This document shows, piece by piece, positions 1-8,445 of a stretch of 64,000 bases of DNA. Every line of letters starts with the position of its first letter. Position 1 is the stretch's first letter. Location: positions 24,473 through 88,472 of the forward strand of contig NZ_JACJSM010000026.1 in NCBI RefSeq assembly GCF_014698145.1. The letters run 5' to 3'. The notes below the pieces were generated by a model, which ran no database searches, was not told where the DNA came from, and saw only the letters and a list, made by a program, of their open reading frames with translations. The position numbers and the translations under genes are program-made. Source of the DNA: Oscillatoria sp. FACHB-1406. Its GTDB lineage: Bacteria > Cyanobacteriota > Cyanobacteriia > Cyanobacteriales > Spirulinaceae.

Positions 1-474
1 TTGTTGTCGGTGATGATTTCCAACATCCTGAAGCAACTCTCCTATGGGATCGAGAGTCGGGTGTAGTACGCTCGCTGACCCAATAGGTTGGGTTGGTGCA
101 GGAAACCCAATCCCTTCTTATCCGAATGGCACTGACTTAGGGCTTAAGGCTGGTGGGCGCTGCCCACCCTACGAAATATCAATAACGACGTTGTATACAA
201 CGTCTCTACGGCGATTTTTTAACTCTTATTTCAGTGCCATTCACTTATTATCCCATTGATTCAGCTACTAGCGCGATCGCGAGCTAATCTTGGGTGGTAG
301 CGGACAGTTGAAAGCTGTTGACCCTAAGTTTGAGTTCATCTGCCGCTGCTGCACTTTATCGTTATTTTGATAAAGCTCAAATCGCGCTTTTCCTTCGAGC
401 TACAGTAAAGTGAGGAATGCGATCGCATTTCACTCTAAACTATTCAGCGGCAATGATTAAAATCTTTGCGTACA
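1..474. other. left-edge intergenic region with repeats
   Basis: No convincing complete gene is seen. On the minus strand an ATG at 26 opens a frame running off the left edge (reads MLEIITDN), with AGGAG about 12 bases upstream; this could be the start of a truncated neighbour but is too short to identify. A block at about 84-115 resembles scattered cyanobacterial GGTTGGGTT-type repeats, and a MITE-like element (124-242) follows. The ORF across 44-259 is explained by these repeats and is not called a gene. The rest, up to the GNAT gene, holds HIP1 octamers and no clear promoter. Confidence 0.5.
124..242. repeat. MITE-like element with 12-bp terminal inverted repeats
   Basis: The 119-bp block begins with GAATGGCACTGA (124-135) and ends with its exact reverse complement (231-242). 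Inside are two perfect hairpins: GGTGGGC-gct-GCCCACC (152-168) and the 18-base palindrome GACGTTGTATACAACGTC (187-204). It has no coding capacity. Related left halves recur at 18333-18490, and the end sequence recurs inverted near 21702. Terminal repeats, small size and internal hairpins fit a non-autonomous miniature element; the parent insertion sequence is not in this window, so mobility is an inference. Confidence 0.55.
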
Positions 475-1032
475 ATGGAAATTATCACGAAAAGGTTTTT
501 AATCCGCGACTTTAGACGGGCTGACGAATCGGCTTTGTTGGCTTATCGCTCTGACCCACGCTATCAAGAGTTTTGTTCGGCAGAAGAAGTGTCTCCTGAA
601 TCTACTCGCAAACTTCTCGACCTTTTTATGCAGTGGGCAACCGAACACCCACGCCGCAATTATCAGCTTGCCATTACCGAATTAGAAAATCAATGTAAGT
701 TATTGGGCTGCTGTGGTTTGCGCTGTGAGGGCTATAATATCGGGCAAGCGGAATTAGGTATTGAGTTGGCACCAAAGTATTGGGGTCGTTACCGCTACGC
801 GATTGAGGTTGTAAGCGCTCTGCTGGAATTTGGTTTTCGCGATTTAACCTTGCAAGAGGTGCGAGGTATTTCTATAGATGCGAATACGCGCGTCACAAAA
901 TTGGCGCAACGGTATGGTTTTGTGGGGGTTGCCACGCGCTGTGAGTCAGAATGGTTGCGTGCTAAAGGCTGGAGTCAGACGGAATGGCAACTCACGCGAG
1001 AAAAGTGGGAGAGTAGATCTGCCGTCAAATAA
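475..1032 (+). CDS. GNAT family N-acetyltransferase (RimJ/RimL-like)
   Basis: This 185-residue protein opens with the TKRFLIRDF motif that typifies RimJ/RimL-type acetyltransferases, followed by a mid-protein GQAELGIELAPKYWGRYRYAIEVV segment (here split: GQAELGIEL then YWGRYRYA) that matches the acetyl-CoA-binding motif A region, and a late NTRVTKLAQRYGF segment typical of the fold's end. The family moves acetyl from acetyl-CoA to an amine of a protein N-terminus, antibiotic or small molecule; the substrate cannot be told from sequence. A TTG at 466 lies in the same frame, but ATG at 475 gives the normal N-terminus. It stands alone. Confidence 0.8.
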   Translation: MEIITKRFLIRDFRRADESALLAYRSDPRYQEFCSAEEVSPESTRKLLDLFMQWATEHPRRNYQLAITELENQCKLLGCCGLRCEGYNIGQAELGIELAPKYWGRYRYAIEVVSALLEFGFRDLTLQEVRGISIDANTRVTKLAQRYGFVGVATRCESEWLRAKGWSQTEWQLTREKWESRSAVK

Positions 1033-1327
1033 CTTCAACCAGACTCACTAATAAGCGAGAACTGAAATTTTTCGTCGTCCGCGATCGCGCCCTAATATCC
1101 TCCCCCAAGAGTAAAATGAGTCGGAGGGACAAAATTTTGTATCCAAACACTTCCCACTGAGGTAAACTCGCACTAAGATGCTTGGGTAGGATATTAAAAT
1201 CTTGCCAATTCTTCTAAAATCCGGGAGTGCATCCAGCCTTAAGTCCTGGGGACTGGGGATGTAGAACCGACAAGCCGCGATTCAACCGTCAACCATTTGT
1301 TTGTTAAGATTGGAGTTTTAAGTCACC

Positions 1328-1900
1328 GTGAACTTGACCGATAACTTAAACGTTAAGAATATACGCAGCGAAGTCGCCCGGATGCGCGAGGAGCTACAAC
1401 TTCGCGAACAACTGGTGCAGCAATTGTCGCAAGAACTCTTCCGCTTGGTGAAGGGGAATGCTAATTTTATGCCGCAGCCGGAGGTTTCCGAGCGCCATCA
1501 GTCGGAGATGCGGGCGCTGCGCGAACAGTTGCAAGAGGTCGAGCAGCAGGTTAAGTTTTATCAACAACAGATTACGGTGCGCGATCGCGAAATTTATCAG
1601 TTGCGCCAGTCCGTCCAAGAATTAACAGACCGCAGCCGCACCTTAGAGAAAACGATTCAGGAAATGCCGCAAATCTACCGCCGCAAGTTTGCCGAGCGAA
1701 TCGCGCCGGTTCGCGAAAGAATCGAGCAGCTACAGCGGGAGAATCGCCAATTGCACGCAGAGCTTCAGAGCGTCAGTTATCGCTTAGCAGTGAAGAATCG
1801 GCGCACCAATAGTAAGGTCGATCTGCCGACGTTTTCCCGTCCGATTCCCGGCCCCATCCCCGCTTTAAGCCCGGTTCCCATTAGCCTGCGCGCGCTTTGA
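1328..1900 (+). CDS. coiled-coil protein of unknown function
   Basis: The 190-residue product starts at GTG (1328). Residues about 10-150 are rich in Glu, Gln, Arg and Leu in heptad-like spacing, predicting one long coiled coil with no signal peptide or membrane segment. The C-terminal 25 residues are a Pro-rich tail (PIPGPIPALSPVPISL). I do not recognise a named family. Such proteins may be scaffolds or cell-structure factors, but nothing here assigns a role. The stop codon is directly followed by GAATAAT-type 7-bp repeats. Overlapping minus-strand frames are shadows of the repetitive composition. Confidence 0.7.
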   Translation: MNLTDNLNVKNIRSEVARMREELQLREQLVQQLSQELFRLVKGNANFMPQPEVSERHQSEMRALREQLQEVEQQVKFYQQQITVRDREIYQLRQSVQELTDRSRTLEKTIQEMPQIYRRKFAERIAPVRERIEQLQRENRQLHAELQSVSYRLAVKNRRTNSKVDLPTFSRPIPGPIPALSPVPISLRAL

Positions 1901-1905
1901 TTAAT

Positions 1906-1926
1906 GAATAATGAATAGTGAATAAT
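1906..1926. repeat. short 7-bp tandem repeat (three units)
   Basis: Three units read GAATAAT, GAATAGT, GAATAAT, starting seven bases after the coiled-coil gene's stop codon. They belong to the same class of heptamer arrays seen at other gene 3' ends in the window. Confidence 0.6.
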
Positions 1927-2069
1927 GGAATCGCCTAGTCGTTGAGGACAAGGTAAAAGATACGCCCTCATGACTAATAACCGATCGCTGAAATGACTGC
2001 CTCTGAAAAGATAGAGCGATTTTTTTGAAACCAGAGGATAGTATTTAGCCGCAAGAGGGACTCGAGCCT

Positions 2070-3182
2070 TTATTCCTCGAGTAATTCTCGCACTCGGATG
2101 GCGGTTCCGGGAGCGAGGAGAACGCCGTTGCGATAGTGTCCGGTGGCGACGATAACGTTGCTGTATCCCGGTAAGCGTTCGATGATGGGGGCGGGACGAC
2201 CTTCGGGGCGGGGGCGCAAACCCGACCAACTGCTGAGGATTTGGGCTTCTTCGAGTTCGGGACAAAATGCGATCGCGCTTTGCCGGACTTCTTCAAGCAA
2301 GCTCGCTTCTGCGGTGACGTTGCCCTCGGAATCGGGAAATTCAACGGTTGCACCCACCCAATATTCGCCTTCACCGAGGGGGACGATGTGAACGTCGTCG
2401 CCGGTAATGACGGGTTGAAAATGCGAATCGCCGAGGGGTTGGGGAAGCTTTAAGTGAAGCGCTTGCCCTAAAACGGGTCGTAGGTCATAGGAAGAAGAAA
2501 GGGACGGCCCGATCGCGGCAGTCAGGGGAGTCGAACCTAAACCCGCCGCTACGATTAATCGGTCGATTTCTAGGGGGGTATCCCCCACTTGAAGGGCAAT
2601 ACAGCGGCGCTCTGGAGCGTCATTGAGGGCAGTTGATTCAATTTTTTGAATTTCACAACCAAAGGAGCAGCGAACGCCGCGTAGTTGGGCAGCAGCAGCG
2701 AGGGCGAGAGTGAGGGCGGTGGGATCGACTTGGCGATCGCGGGGCGAATAGATAGCGCCGATCGCGCGATTGCATTGAACTTGAGGGCAGCGCGCTTGCA
2801 GGCGATCGCGATCCCAAATTTCCAATGGCCAACCCTCAGCAAGGCGCTTTTCTTGTAACTTTTGCCAAGATTCCAGGTCATCTCCGGCAAAACGTAACAG
2901 CAGAATTCCTTGACGATTGAAGGGAATGGTCAGTCCGGTGAGGCGTTCCAGTTCGGGAATCAGGGTTTCGTAGCGCTGGATGCTAGCACTGCGTAACTGC
3001 CATGCCCTGCCTTTAGTTTTGCGGCTGATGGCTCCCATGAGAACTCCGAGCGCGGATCGAGTTGCGCCAGAAGCGGGAGTAGCGCGATCGCACCAAACAA
3101 TTTCCCATTCATCGAGCGCGCTCAACTCGTAAGCAATCGTCGCTCCGACAATGCCACCGCCAACAATCGCCAAGCGTCGCAT
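2070..3182 (-). CDS. FAD-dependent amino-acid oxidoreductase (DAO / ThiO-like)
   Basis: The 370-residue protein has the N-terminal FAD-binding signature IVGGGIVGATIAYEL (residues 6-20), the ASGATRSALGVL segment typical of D-amino-acid oxidase-like enzymes, and the C-terminal GLRPRPEGRPAPIIERLPG and ATGHYRNGVLLAPGTA blocks seen in glycine oxidase (ThiO) relatives. It should oxidise an amine or amino acid using FAD in the cytosol. ThiO supplies thiamine-thiazole precursor, but no thiG or thiS is beside it, so a thiamine role is possible rather than shown. The start lies 7 bases after the end of psbQ, so the two are probably one transcript. Confidence 0.85.
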   Translation of the reverse strand: MRRLAIVGGGIVGATIAYELSALDEWEIVWCDRATPASGATRSALGVLMGAISRKTKGRAWQLRSASIQRYETLIPELERLTGLTIPFNRQGILLLRFAGDDLESWQKLQEKRLAEGWPLEIWDRDRLQARCPQVQCNRAIGAIYSPRDRQVDPTALTLALAAAAQLRGVRCSFGCEIQKIESTALNDAPERRCIALQVGDTPLEIDRLIVAAGLGSTPLTAAIGPSLSSSYDLRPVLGQALHLKLPQPLGDSHFQPVITGDDVHIVPLGEGEYWVGATVEFPDSEGNVTAEASLLEEVRQSAIAFCPELEEAQILSSWSGLRPRPEGRPAPIIERLPGYSNVIVATGHYRNGVLLAPGTAIRVRELLEE

Positions 3183-3189
3183 CTAAGAC

Positions 3190-3639
3190 TTAAGATTGCG
3201 AAGGAATCAACTTCAGAAACGCATCAAAATCTTTGAGGGCTTCTTGATACTGCTGGCGAGCGAGAGGATAATTGCGTTCCTTCGCTGCGCTGTCAATATT
3301 GTTGAGATGCTGGAAAACTTCATCGGCAGCTTTTGTCGCTTCGGGTTGGTCGTTGGGAAGGAGACTGCGCGATACATAGCTCATGCTACCTCGCAATTGA
3401 CCCAAGGGGCCGTGAATGAAGTTGCGCGCAAAAATCCAATTTTCCTTTTCAATCAAGGTTTCGAGTTCATCCATTCTCGATCGCGCCGTCGTAATCGGAG
3501 TCATGTAGCGCTCGATCGCTGCAATGGTATCGGGGGTATAAGTGGGTGGGGCTTTCGCCTCAGTCGCTCCGCCGCAAGCGACGAGAACGGTTGCGACAAC
3601 CGCCAAAACTACAGAAAAAATAGCTCGCAAAAGTTTCAT
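3190..3639 (-). CDS. psbQ: photosystem II extrinsic lipoprotein PsbQ
   Basis: The 149-residue product has a hydrophobic signal segment ending in a lipobox (VLVAC, Cys22), as in cyanobacterial PsbQ (CyanoQ), which is a lumenal lipoprotein. The mature part is helical, with conserved-looking segments such as NWIFARNFIHGPLGQLR and YPLARQQYQEALKDFDAFL that fit the four-helix bundle. It binds the lumenal side of photosystem II and stabilises the oxygen-evolving complex. Length matches the family. The FAD oxidoreductase gene follows after 7 bases on the same strand. Confidence 0.93.
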   Translation of the reverse strand: MKLLRAIFSVVLAVVATVLVACGGATEAKAPPTYTPDTIAAIERYMTPITTARSRMDELETLIEKENWIFARNFIHGPLGQLRGSMSYVSRSLLPNDQPEATKAADEVFQHLNNIDSAAKERNYPLARQQYQEALKDFDAFLKLIPSQS

Positions 3640-3824
3640 AACTTTCTAATTCATCAATATTCTGAACTTGCAATCGGGAGGGTCAAAACCTTCCAATACA
3701 ATCGTAGGATACAGGGGCCTAAGAGTAGCAAAACATCAATTGAGGCCGCGATCGCTCCTACTGAAACTTAACTTAACGTTCTATTACATTCTGTCTTTAC
3801 AGCCCGTCACCCTTCAGACGGAAT

Positions 3825-5858
3825 TTACTGCCCCGAGGGGGGTAAATAAACCCCAATCCCATTGTGGACGCGGGCGGCAGTGGACGGATCGCGATCGATG
3901 AGGTGTCCGCCCAGGAATAGGGAAGTCGAACTGCCGCCATCGAGGTTGAGGGCATTGACAAAACCGAGCTTTTGTGTTAGCTGTGCGAGTTCGGCGAGAG
4001 TCGGGCCGCGACGGTTGGGGGGGTTATGGATAGCCGCGATAACAATCGTGCCGCGATCGCTCGTTGCAATGATACTGCGCGGAGCGGCTTCTTGGTTAAA
4101 AGCGGCGCTAAACTTCTCATCGGTTGCATCCAGGACAATTTGGCGATTGAACAGCAACAGCGGCCCAGCGCCGATAATTTGAGGGTAATTAGCGAAATCG
4201 GGCGGAAAGGTTTGACTGTCGATGGCGACGGGCGTTCCGGGGGCAAATGCGTCGAAGGAAGCGCTATTAGAGCGCAGGGCGAGGATGTAGCCGCCGGGAG
4301 GGATGGGAAAAGCGGTTTTGCCGTGTTCGCCGCCGGGATAGCGTTCCAGGACGAGATCGTTTTGTACCAAAACGACGATTTCGCCATCGGTGAGGGGCGT
4401 GTAATTAATGCCCCATTCCGGCGTGTAGCGGGCAATTCCGGCTTGCACGTAGCCGCTATTGAGATGGGTAATCGGGAGTCGCTGACCCGTGGCGGTTGTA
4501 ACCGTTTCTTGGAGCGTCAGGCGATCCACTTTAACATTACCGCGATCGTCCCACGCGATCGCGCCCCGGTGGAGGATCGGCCCGGAAAACCAGCGTCCGT
4601 CGCGCCGCACTGCCCCTAAAGGCTGGCGAATATTGCGATTGAAAAAGCCCCCATTAATCGCCGCCACCGCCTGCCAAGTCCTGCCCATTTTGACTAACGG
4701 TTCGGTTCCCGTCATGCCTTCGGGGTTGCCCCAAATCGGGCGCAAACCAATGCCAGAGCGGGGATCGAGTTCTAGGGAGGTGACAGGAAAGCGGTTCTGT
4801 CCGACGCTGACTTGTTGAGAACGCCAAATTACGCCCGGTTGCCAGACAATAGCGCGTTCGACGAAGGCATTGGCGGTAATATCGACAATCAAACGATTGG
4901 GAAGGGTAGAAACTTTTAAGTGCTTACTTTCCGGAATTTTTAGCCGCAGCGTCACCTGCGAACCGGAGGATTCGACTTTGAGAATTTTGGCTTCGGCGTT
5001 TTCGAGTTTGGCTTTAAGGAAAGGGAGAACCGATTCTAGCTTTTTGCCGAGGGCGGTAATTTCGGAGGAAGGCTGCGCGGAAAAACGTTGGATTAAAGCG
5101 GGATCTGCGGTTCCGGTGAAGGTGAGGGTTGCGGTATTTTCTTCTTCATCGACTTGCCAAAATGTAGCGCGATCGAGGTCGATAACGAAACGCTGTCCCC
5201 CTTCTCCTTGTCCTTCGCGGATATTAACCACTTTTGCCGGTTGCGAGGTTAAAGTCAACGTCTCCCCGGAAACCTGCCATTTCAGATTGCTCTGGGGAGC
5301 AAGAAACGAAAGATCGAGGTAGCGGTAGGGATTGCGAAAGAGCGTTTTGAGGAGAATGGGAGAAGTTTGAGGATCGGAGAACCAATTGACGGGTTGAATG
5401 TCTGGATTGCTCGAATTTAGCAGTTCGATTCCCAACCAAGCCGCCGCCGTATCGCTAATACCAAAATGTTGCTCGTTACCTTCTTGCCAACGCAACCATG
5501 CGACGGGCAGCGTTTTACCGTTGAGGGAAATTTGAGTGCCTTGTTGCAGAACTTGCGGCGGGAGTTGGGCAATAACTGGAGGTTGCGCTGCGGGGGCGGG
5601 GGTAGAAGCGATTTTTAAGGTTTGGGACGCGGGGATGGCACGGGGAAGGGTAGTCGCGGCGGAAAGCGGAATTTCGCGCGCTACGGGGGCGATTTCGTTA
5701 CTACTGGCTTGAGAGGCTTCCGCTGACTGTTTTTTGGAGTTTCTAGCCTCGGCTAGAGAACAACTTGCAGAACTAAAGAATAAAGCCGCTAACAAAAGAC
5801 TAAACGGGAGGCGAGTTCGTTGGTTAGTGCTGTGAGGGAAGGTTGCGAAGATATTCAT
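3825..5858 (-). CDS. secreted phosphodiester glycosidase (NAGPA) domain protein
   Basis: The 677-residue protein starts with a Sec-type signal region (residues about 17-36), then a low-complexity Pro/Ala linker and a beta-rich region (about 100-330) resembling AMIN or copper-amine-oxidase-like modules. The C-terminal third (about 380-677) carries NAGPA/DUF2233 hallmarks: AAINGGFFNRN, GAIAWD, and the final NLDGGSSTSLFLGG and RVHNGIGVYLP. The family hydrolyses sugar-phosphodiester bonds; bacterial members are linked to cell-wall or exopolysaccharide trimming. Location is probably periplasmic or outer surface. No operon partner is evident; psbQ follows about 185 bases downstream. Confidence 0.85.
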   Translation of the reverse strand: MNIFATFPHSTNQRTRLPFSLLLAALFFSSASCSLAEARNSKKQSAEASQASSNEIAPVAREIPLSAATTLPRAIPASQTLKIASTPAPAAQPPVIAQLPPQVLQQGTQISLNGKTLPVAWLRWQEGNEQHFGISDTAAAWLGIELLNSSNPDIQPVNWFSDPQTSPILLKTLFRNPYRYLDLSFLAPQSNLKWQVSGETLTLTSQPAKVVNIREGQGEGGQRFVIDLDRATFWQVDEEENTATLTFTGTADPALIQRFSAQPSSEITALGKKLESVLPFLKAKLENAEAKILKVESSGSQVTLRLKIPESKHLKVSTLPNRLIVDITANAFVERAIVWQPGVIWRSQQVSVGQNRFPVTSLELDPRSGIGLRPIWGNPEGMTGTEPLVKMGRTWQAVAAINGGFFNRNIRQPLGAVRRDGRWFSGPILHRGAIAWDDRGNVKVDRLTLQETVTTATGQRLPITHLNSGYVQAGIARYTPEWGINYTPLTDGEIVVLVQNDLVLERYPGGEHGKTAFPIPPGGYILALRSNSASFDAFAPGTPVAIDSQTFPPDFANYPQIIGAGPLLLFNRQIVLDATDEKFSAAFNQEAAPRSIIATSDRGTIVIAAIHNPPNRRGPTLAELAQLTQKLGFVNALNLDGGSSTSLFLGGHLIDRDPSTAARVHNGIGVYLPPSGQ

Positions 5859-6315
5859 CGAAACTTGCTCGTGATGTTAGAGGCGATTGCAGCTATAGAA
5901 TCCCCAGCATAGCTTAACGGAGGTGGTGTTGCGGGGAGGGGAAGGTCAATTGCGATCGCGCTTAATCGTAGATCGCCAATTCTGAAAATACAACGCGATC
6001 GCGATGCTGTATTAATTTAACCGAAGTGGCAGAGGCTTAAATCTACGAGGGCTTTTAGGTTGAATAGCTTATAAAGAATTGTTGCTTAAACGACTTATTT
6101 TAAGTTGTTTTAAGAAATATCTAGCCCGCCTTAATCAATGGTAAAACGCGATCGCGTAACCCTTGCTTTTCGATCCTCTGCCCAATCCTCCGTTATCGCG
6201 CGATCGCGCCATCACAGGAAGAATCTTCGCGCGCGGCAGTCGTTGAGCAAGTGCAATCTCGACGAATCGTAAAAGCGATGTTAGAATCCTGAAATCTTTA
6301 TCAAAATCATCGAGT
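5859..6315. other. intergenic region, no gene seen
   Basis: This divergent region lies between the NAGPA protein and the metallopeptidase. It contains several HIP1 octamers and an AT-rich centre (about 6010-6120) that could hold promoters for both genes. Small frames here lack ribosome sites and family features. Confidence 0.4.
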
Positions 6316-7122
6316 ATGCCCCCAGGAAAATCCTTTTTAGCGACGGCATTAACGACAATGGCTTGCGTTGTAGGTAGTTCTGCAATTCTATTACAAAACC
6401 CCATCGTTAAAGCCGCCGATATTAAAGATGAGGGTGATTTTTCCGTCATTTACGAAACGCCCCAAAACCCAGAGTTTGCTCAGCTTAGCCAAGATTTGAA
6501 GAAATCAAACTTCTACAATGAATTGGTCGCTTGGTTAAATGAAAGCTATGCCCTCCCGCAGGATATTCCGATTTACTTTGAAGAATGCGGTGAGGAGAAT
6601 GCCTTTTATGACCCCTCAGAAGTCAAAATTTCGATGTGTTATGAGTTGATCCAAAAATACGTCAATATTTTTGCAGAAGGTGCAACTTCTCGAGACGAGT
6701 ACCTCGCTGAAGTTATCGATGCAGGCTACTTCACTTTGTTACACGAACTCGGTCATGCTTTAATCGACCAGTACGATTTGCCCGTACTCGGAAAAGAAGA
6801 AGATGCAGTCGATAATTTAGCTGCGATTCTACTCATCGATTGGGATGAGGCGGATTCTGCCATTTCGGGAATGTTACAATTCGCTGTCGATGCTGAAGAA
6901 GAAGCCGAGTTTGAAGAACTTGCTTATTGGGACGAGCATAGTTTAGGCGAACAGCGTTTTTATAATATGGCTTGTCTGATTTATGGTAGCGATCCGGCAA
7001 CTCATGAGTATCTCGTTACCGAAGAAATACTACCTGAAAGCCGTGCGGAACGCTGCGAACTGGAGTACGCACAAGCAAGTAACAGTTGGAATACGCTGTT
7101 AGAACCTTATCAAAAGGAGTAA
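6316..7122 (+). CDS. DUF4344-type zinc metallopeptidase
   Basis: The 268-residue protein has an N-terminal hydrophobic signal (residues about 7-26, likely cleavage near VKAAD) and the zinc-protease motif HELGH (143-147), with acidic residues E162, D163 and D166 downstream as candidate third ligands. The arrangement, with Cys91 and Cys108 before the motif and Cys219 and Cys252 after it, fits the DUF4344 putative metallopeptidase family. It is probably exported and may process proteins or peptides; the substrate is unknown. The gene is unusually acidic for the region and stands alone. Confidence 0.82.
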   Translation: MPPGKSFLATALTTMACVVGSSAILLQNPIVKAADIKDEGDFSVIYETPQNPEFAQLSQDLKKSNFYNELVAWLNESYALPQDIPIYFEECGEENAFYDPSEVKISMCYELIQKYVNIFAEGATSRDEYLAEVIDAGYFTLLHELGHALIDQYDLPVLGKEEDAVDNLAAILLIDWDEADSAISGMLQFAVDAEEEAEFEELAYWDEHSLGEQRFYNMACLIYGSDPATHEYLVTEEILPESRAERCELEYAQASNSWNTLLEPYQKE

Positions 7123-7211
7123 TCAACGAAATCATTAAGCTTTCAGTATCAAACGAAATGGGGTTTGAGCATCTGTCGAACCCTCGTTAAAAGTCGATTA
7201 GAAAGTTTATA

Positions 7212-7271
7212 GGGGCGCGTTTATCAAAACTTTGGTGACTACCGCGAATATTAAAGTCTGAAAACGCGCCC
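7212..7271. repeat. inverted repeat, GC-rich arms
   Basis: Arms GGGCGCGTTT (7213-7222) and AAACGCGCCC (7262-7271) are exact reverse complements around a 39-base AT-richer spacer. It lies about 90 bases after the metallopeptidase stop and before the petL stop, so it could act as a bidirectional 3'-end structure or be a small repeat element. Confidence 0.5.
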
Positions 7272-7362
7272 TTACTCAACCTACTCTACCGATTTAAAAA
7301 ATCAGCAATTCGGAAATTAAGCGAATGTCATATCCCCCTGCATCGAAGGATATAAAATTGCT

Positions 7363-7455
7363 CTAGATTAGCTTGATAGCGCGGAAGGTGAAGTACATTC
7401 CCATCACGATTGTGGTGAAAGCAGCCAAAATTCCAAAGTAAGCGACAACAGCCAT
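7363..7455 (-). CDS. petL: cytochrome b6f complex subunit PetL
   Basis: This 30-residue gene encodes MAVVAYFGILAAFTTIVM followed by GMYFTFRAIKLI: one transmembrane helix then a short basic tail. The pattern (VAYxGxLAxFT...GxxFxxRxxKxx) matches cyanobacterial PetL, the roughly 31-residue small subunit that stabilises the b6f dimer in the thylakoid membrane. A ribosome site AGGAG lies 11 bases before the ATG. It is monocistronic, flanked by a metallopeptidase and a hydrolase. Other single-helix photosynthetic subunits are possible, but the tail favours PetL. Confidence 0.8.
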   Translation of the reverse strand: MAVVAYFGILAAFTTIVMGMYFTFRAIKLI

Positions 7456-7534
7456 GATTATTCTTGCTCCTAAAGCGGTTTTTTAACTCGAAAACGAGAA
7501 CTTTAGGTATTGTATCCCAGGCGGCGATCCCTGC

Positions 7535-8416
7535 TTAACGGCTCAGAGATTGCTGTTCGCTCTGGAGGTGCTGCGCGAACTCGTCGATGGCTTGTAAATA
7601 CTGTTGTGGCGCGACTTCGGCAACATTATTATGACCGGCATCGGGAACGAGGAGCAATTTTTTCGGTTCGGGGGCGACCTCAAAGAGTGCTTGACTCATC
7701 GTATAGGGTACAGTGCGATCGCTAGTACCATGAATCAACAAAATGGGTATTGACAAAGGCCGTAGTTTGTGTATTGAATCGAAGCGTTGGCTGAGGAGCA
7801 GGGAAACGGGAAACAGAGCATAAATGCGCTGAAAAGCGACCATTTCTTGCATTGAAGTAAACGACGCTTCCACGATTAAACCGCCGAGTTGGGGATGGCG
7901 CGCTGCTAACTCAATCGCCACCGCACCCCCCAAAGAATGTCCGTAAAGAATAATTGTTTGGGGAGCGATTTGTCGGGTTTGCAGCAAATAATCCAGCGCC
8001 GCGCCCGCATCTTCGTACACTTGCGCCTCCGTCGGGAAACCGCTCGTACTCAGACCGTAACCGCGATAATCGAATAAGAAGACATTAAAACCCAGACTGA
8101 CAAAACGAAGCGCCGCACCCAAATTGCCACTAATATTACTGCCATTGCCGTGGCAATAAAGGATTGTGCCTCGGGCGGGCGCAGTCGCGGGCAACCACCA
8201 GCCGTATAACTGCCCCGGTGCGTCATCAGGAAGGGATAATCGAACTTCTTCGTAACGCGCCCCAAAATCGCTCGGAGTCTGCGTTATGGTCGCAGTCGGA
8301 AAAAAGATGAAACGATTTTGCCACGCTCGCAGCATTAAGCAAAGCGAAAGATACGCGACTAAAACCGCGCCAGCGACAAATCCTAACATTTTCGATTTCC
8401 TCGAGAACAGCAACAC
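7535..8416 (-). CDS. alpha/beta hydrolase (BEM46-like), membrane-anchored
   Basis: The 293-residue protein begins with a hydrophobic helix (residues about 10-30) that may anchor it in the membrane. It then shows the alpha/beta hydrolase pattern: oxyanion region CHGNGSN (88-94), nucleophile motif GHSLGG with Ser161, acid Asp232 in HGTSDRTVP, and His261 in DAGHNN. BEM46/ABHD-type members are esterases or lipases of unknown natural substrate. It starts 29 bases after gatA ends, so it is probably cotranscribed with gatA; a direct functional link is not expected. Confidence 0.85.
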   Translation of the reverse strand: MLLFSRKSKMLGFVAGAVLVAYLSLCLMLRAWQNRFIFFPTATITQTPSDFGARYEEVRLSLPDDAPGQLYGWWLPATAPARGTILYCHGNGSNISGNLGAALRFVSLGFNVFLFDYRGYGLSTSGFPTEAQVYEDAGAALDYLLQTRQIAPQTIILYGHSLGGAVAIELAARHPQLGGLIVEASFTSMQEMVAFQRIYALFPVSLLLSQRFDSIHKLRPLSIPILLIHGTSDRTVPYTMSQALFEVAPEPKKLLLVPDAGHNNVAEVAPQQYLQAIDEFAQHLQSEQQSLSR

Positions 8417-8445
8417 AAAAGCGCGAAAACCTCAAGACAAATTCC

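Noticed and set aside
3196..3771. 191-codon plus-strand ORF
   Set aside because: Antisense to psbQ; shadow of its coding frame.
4026..4619. 197-codon plus-strand ORF
   Set aside because: Antisense shadow of the NAGPA-domain gene, which has the conserved NLDGGSS and NGGFF motifs.
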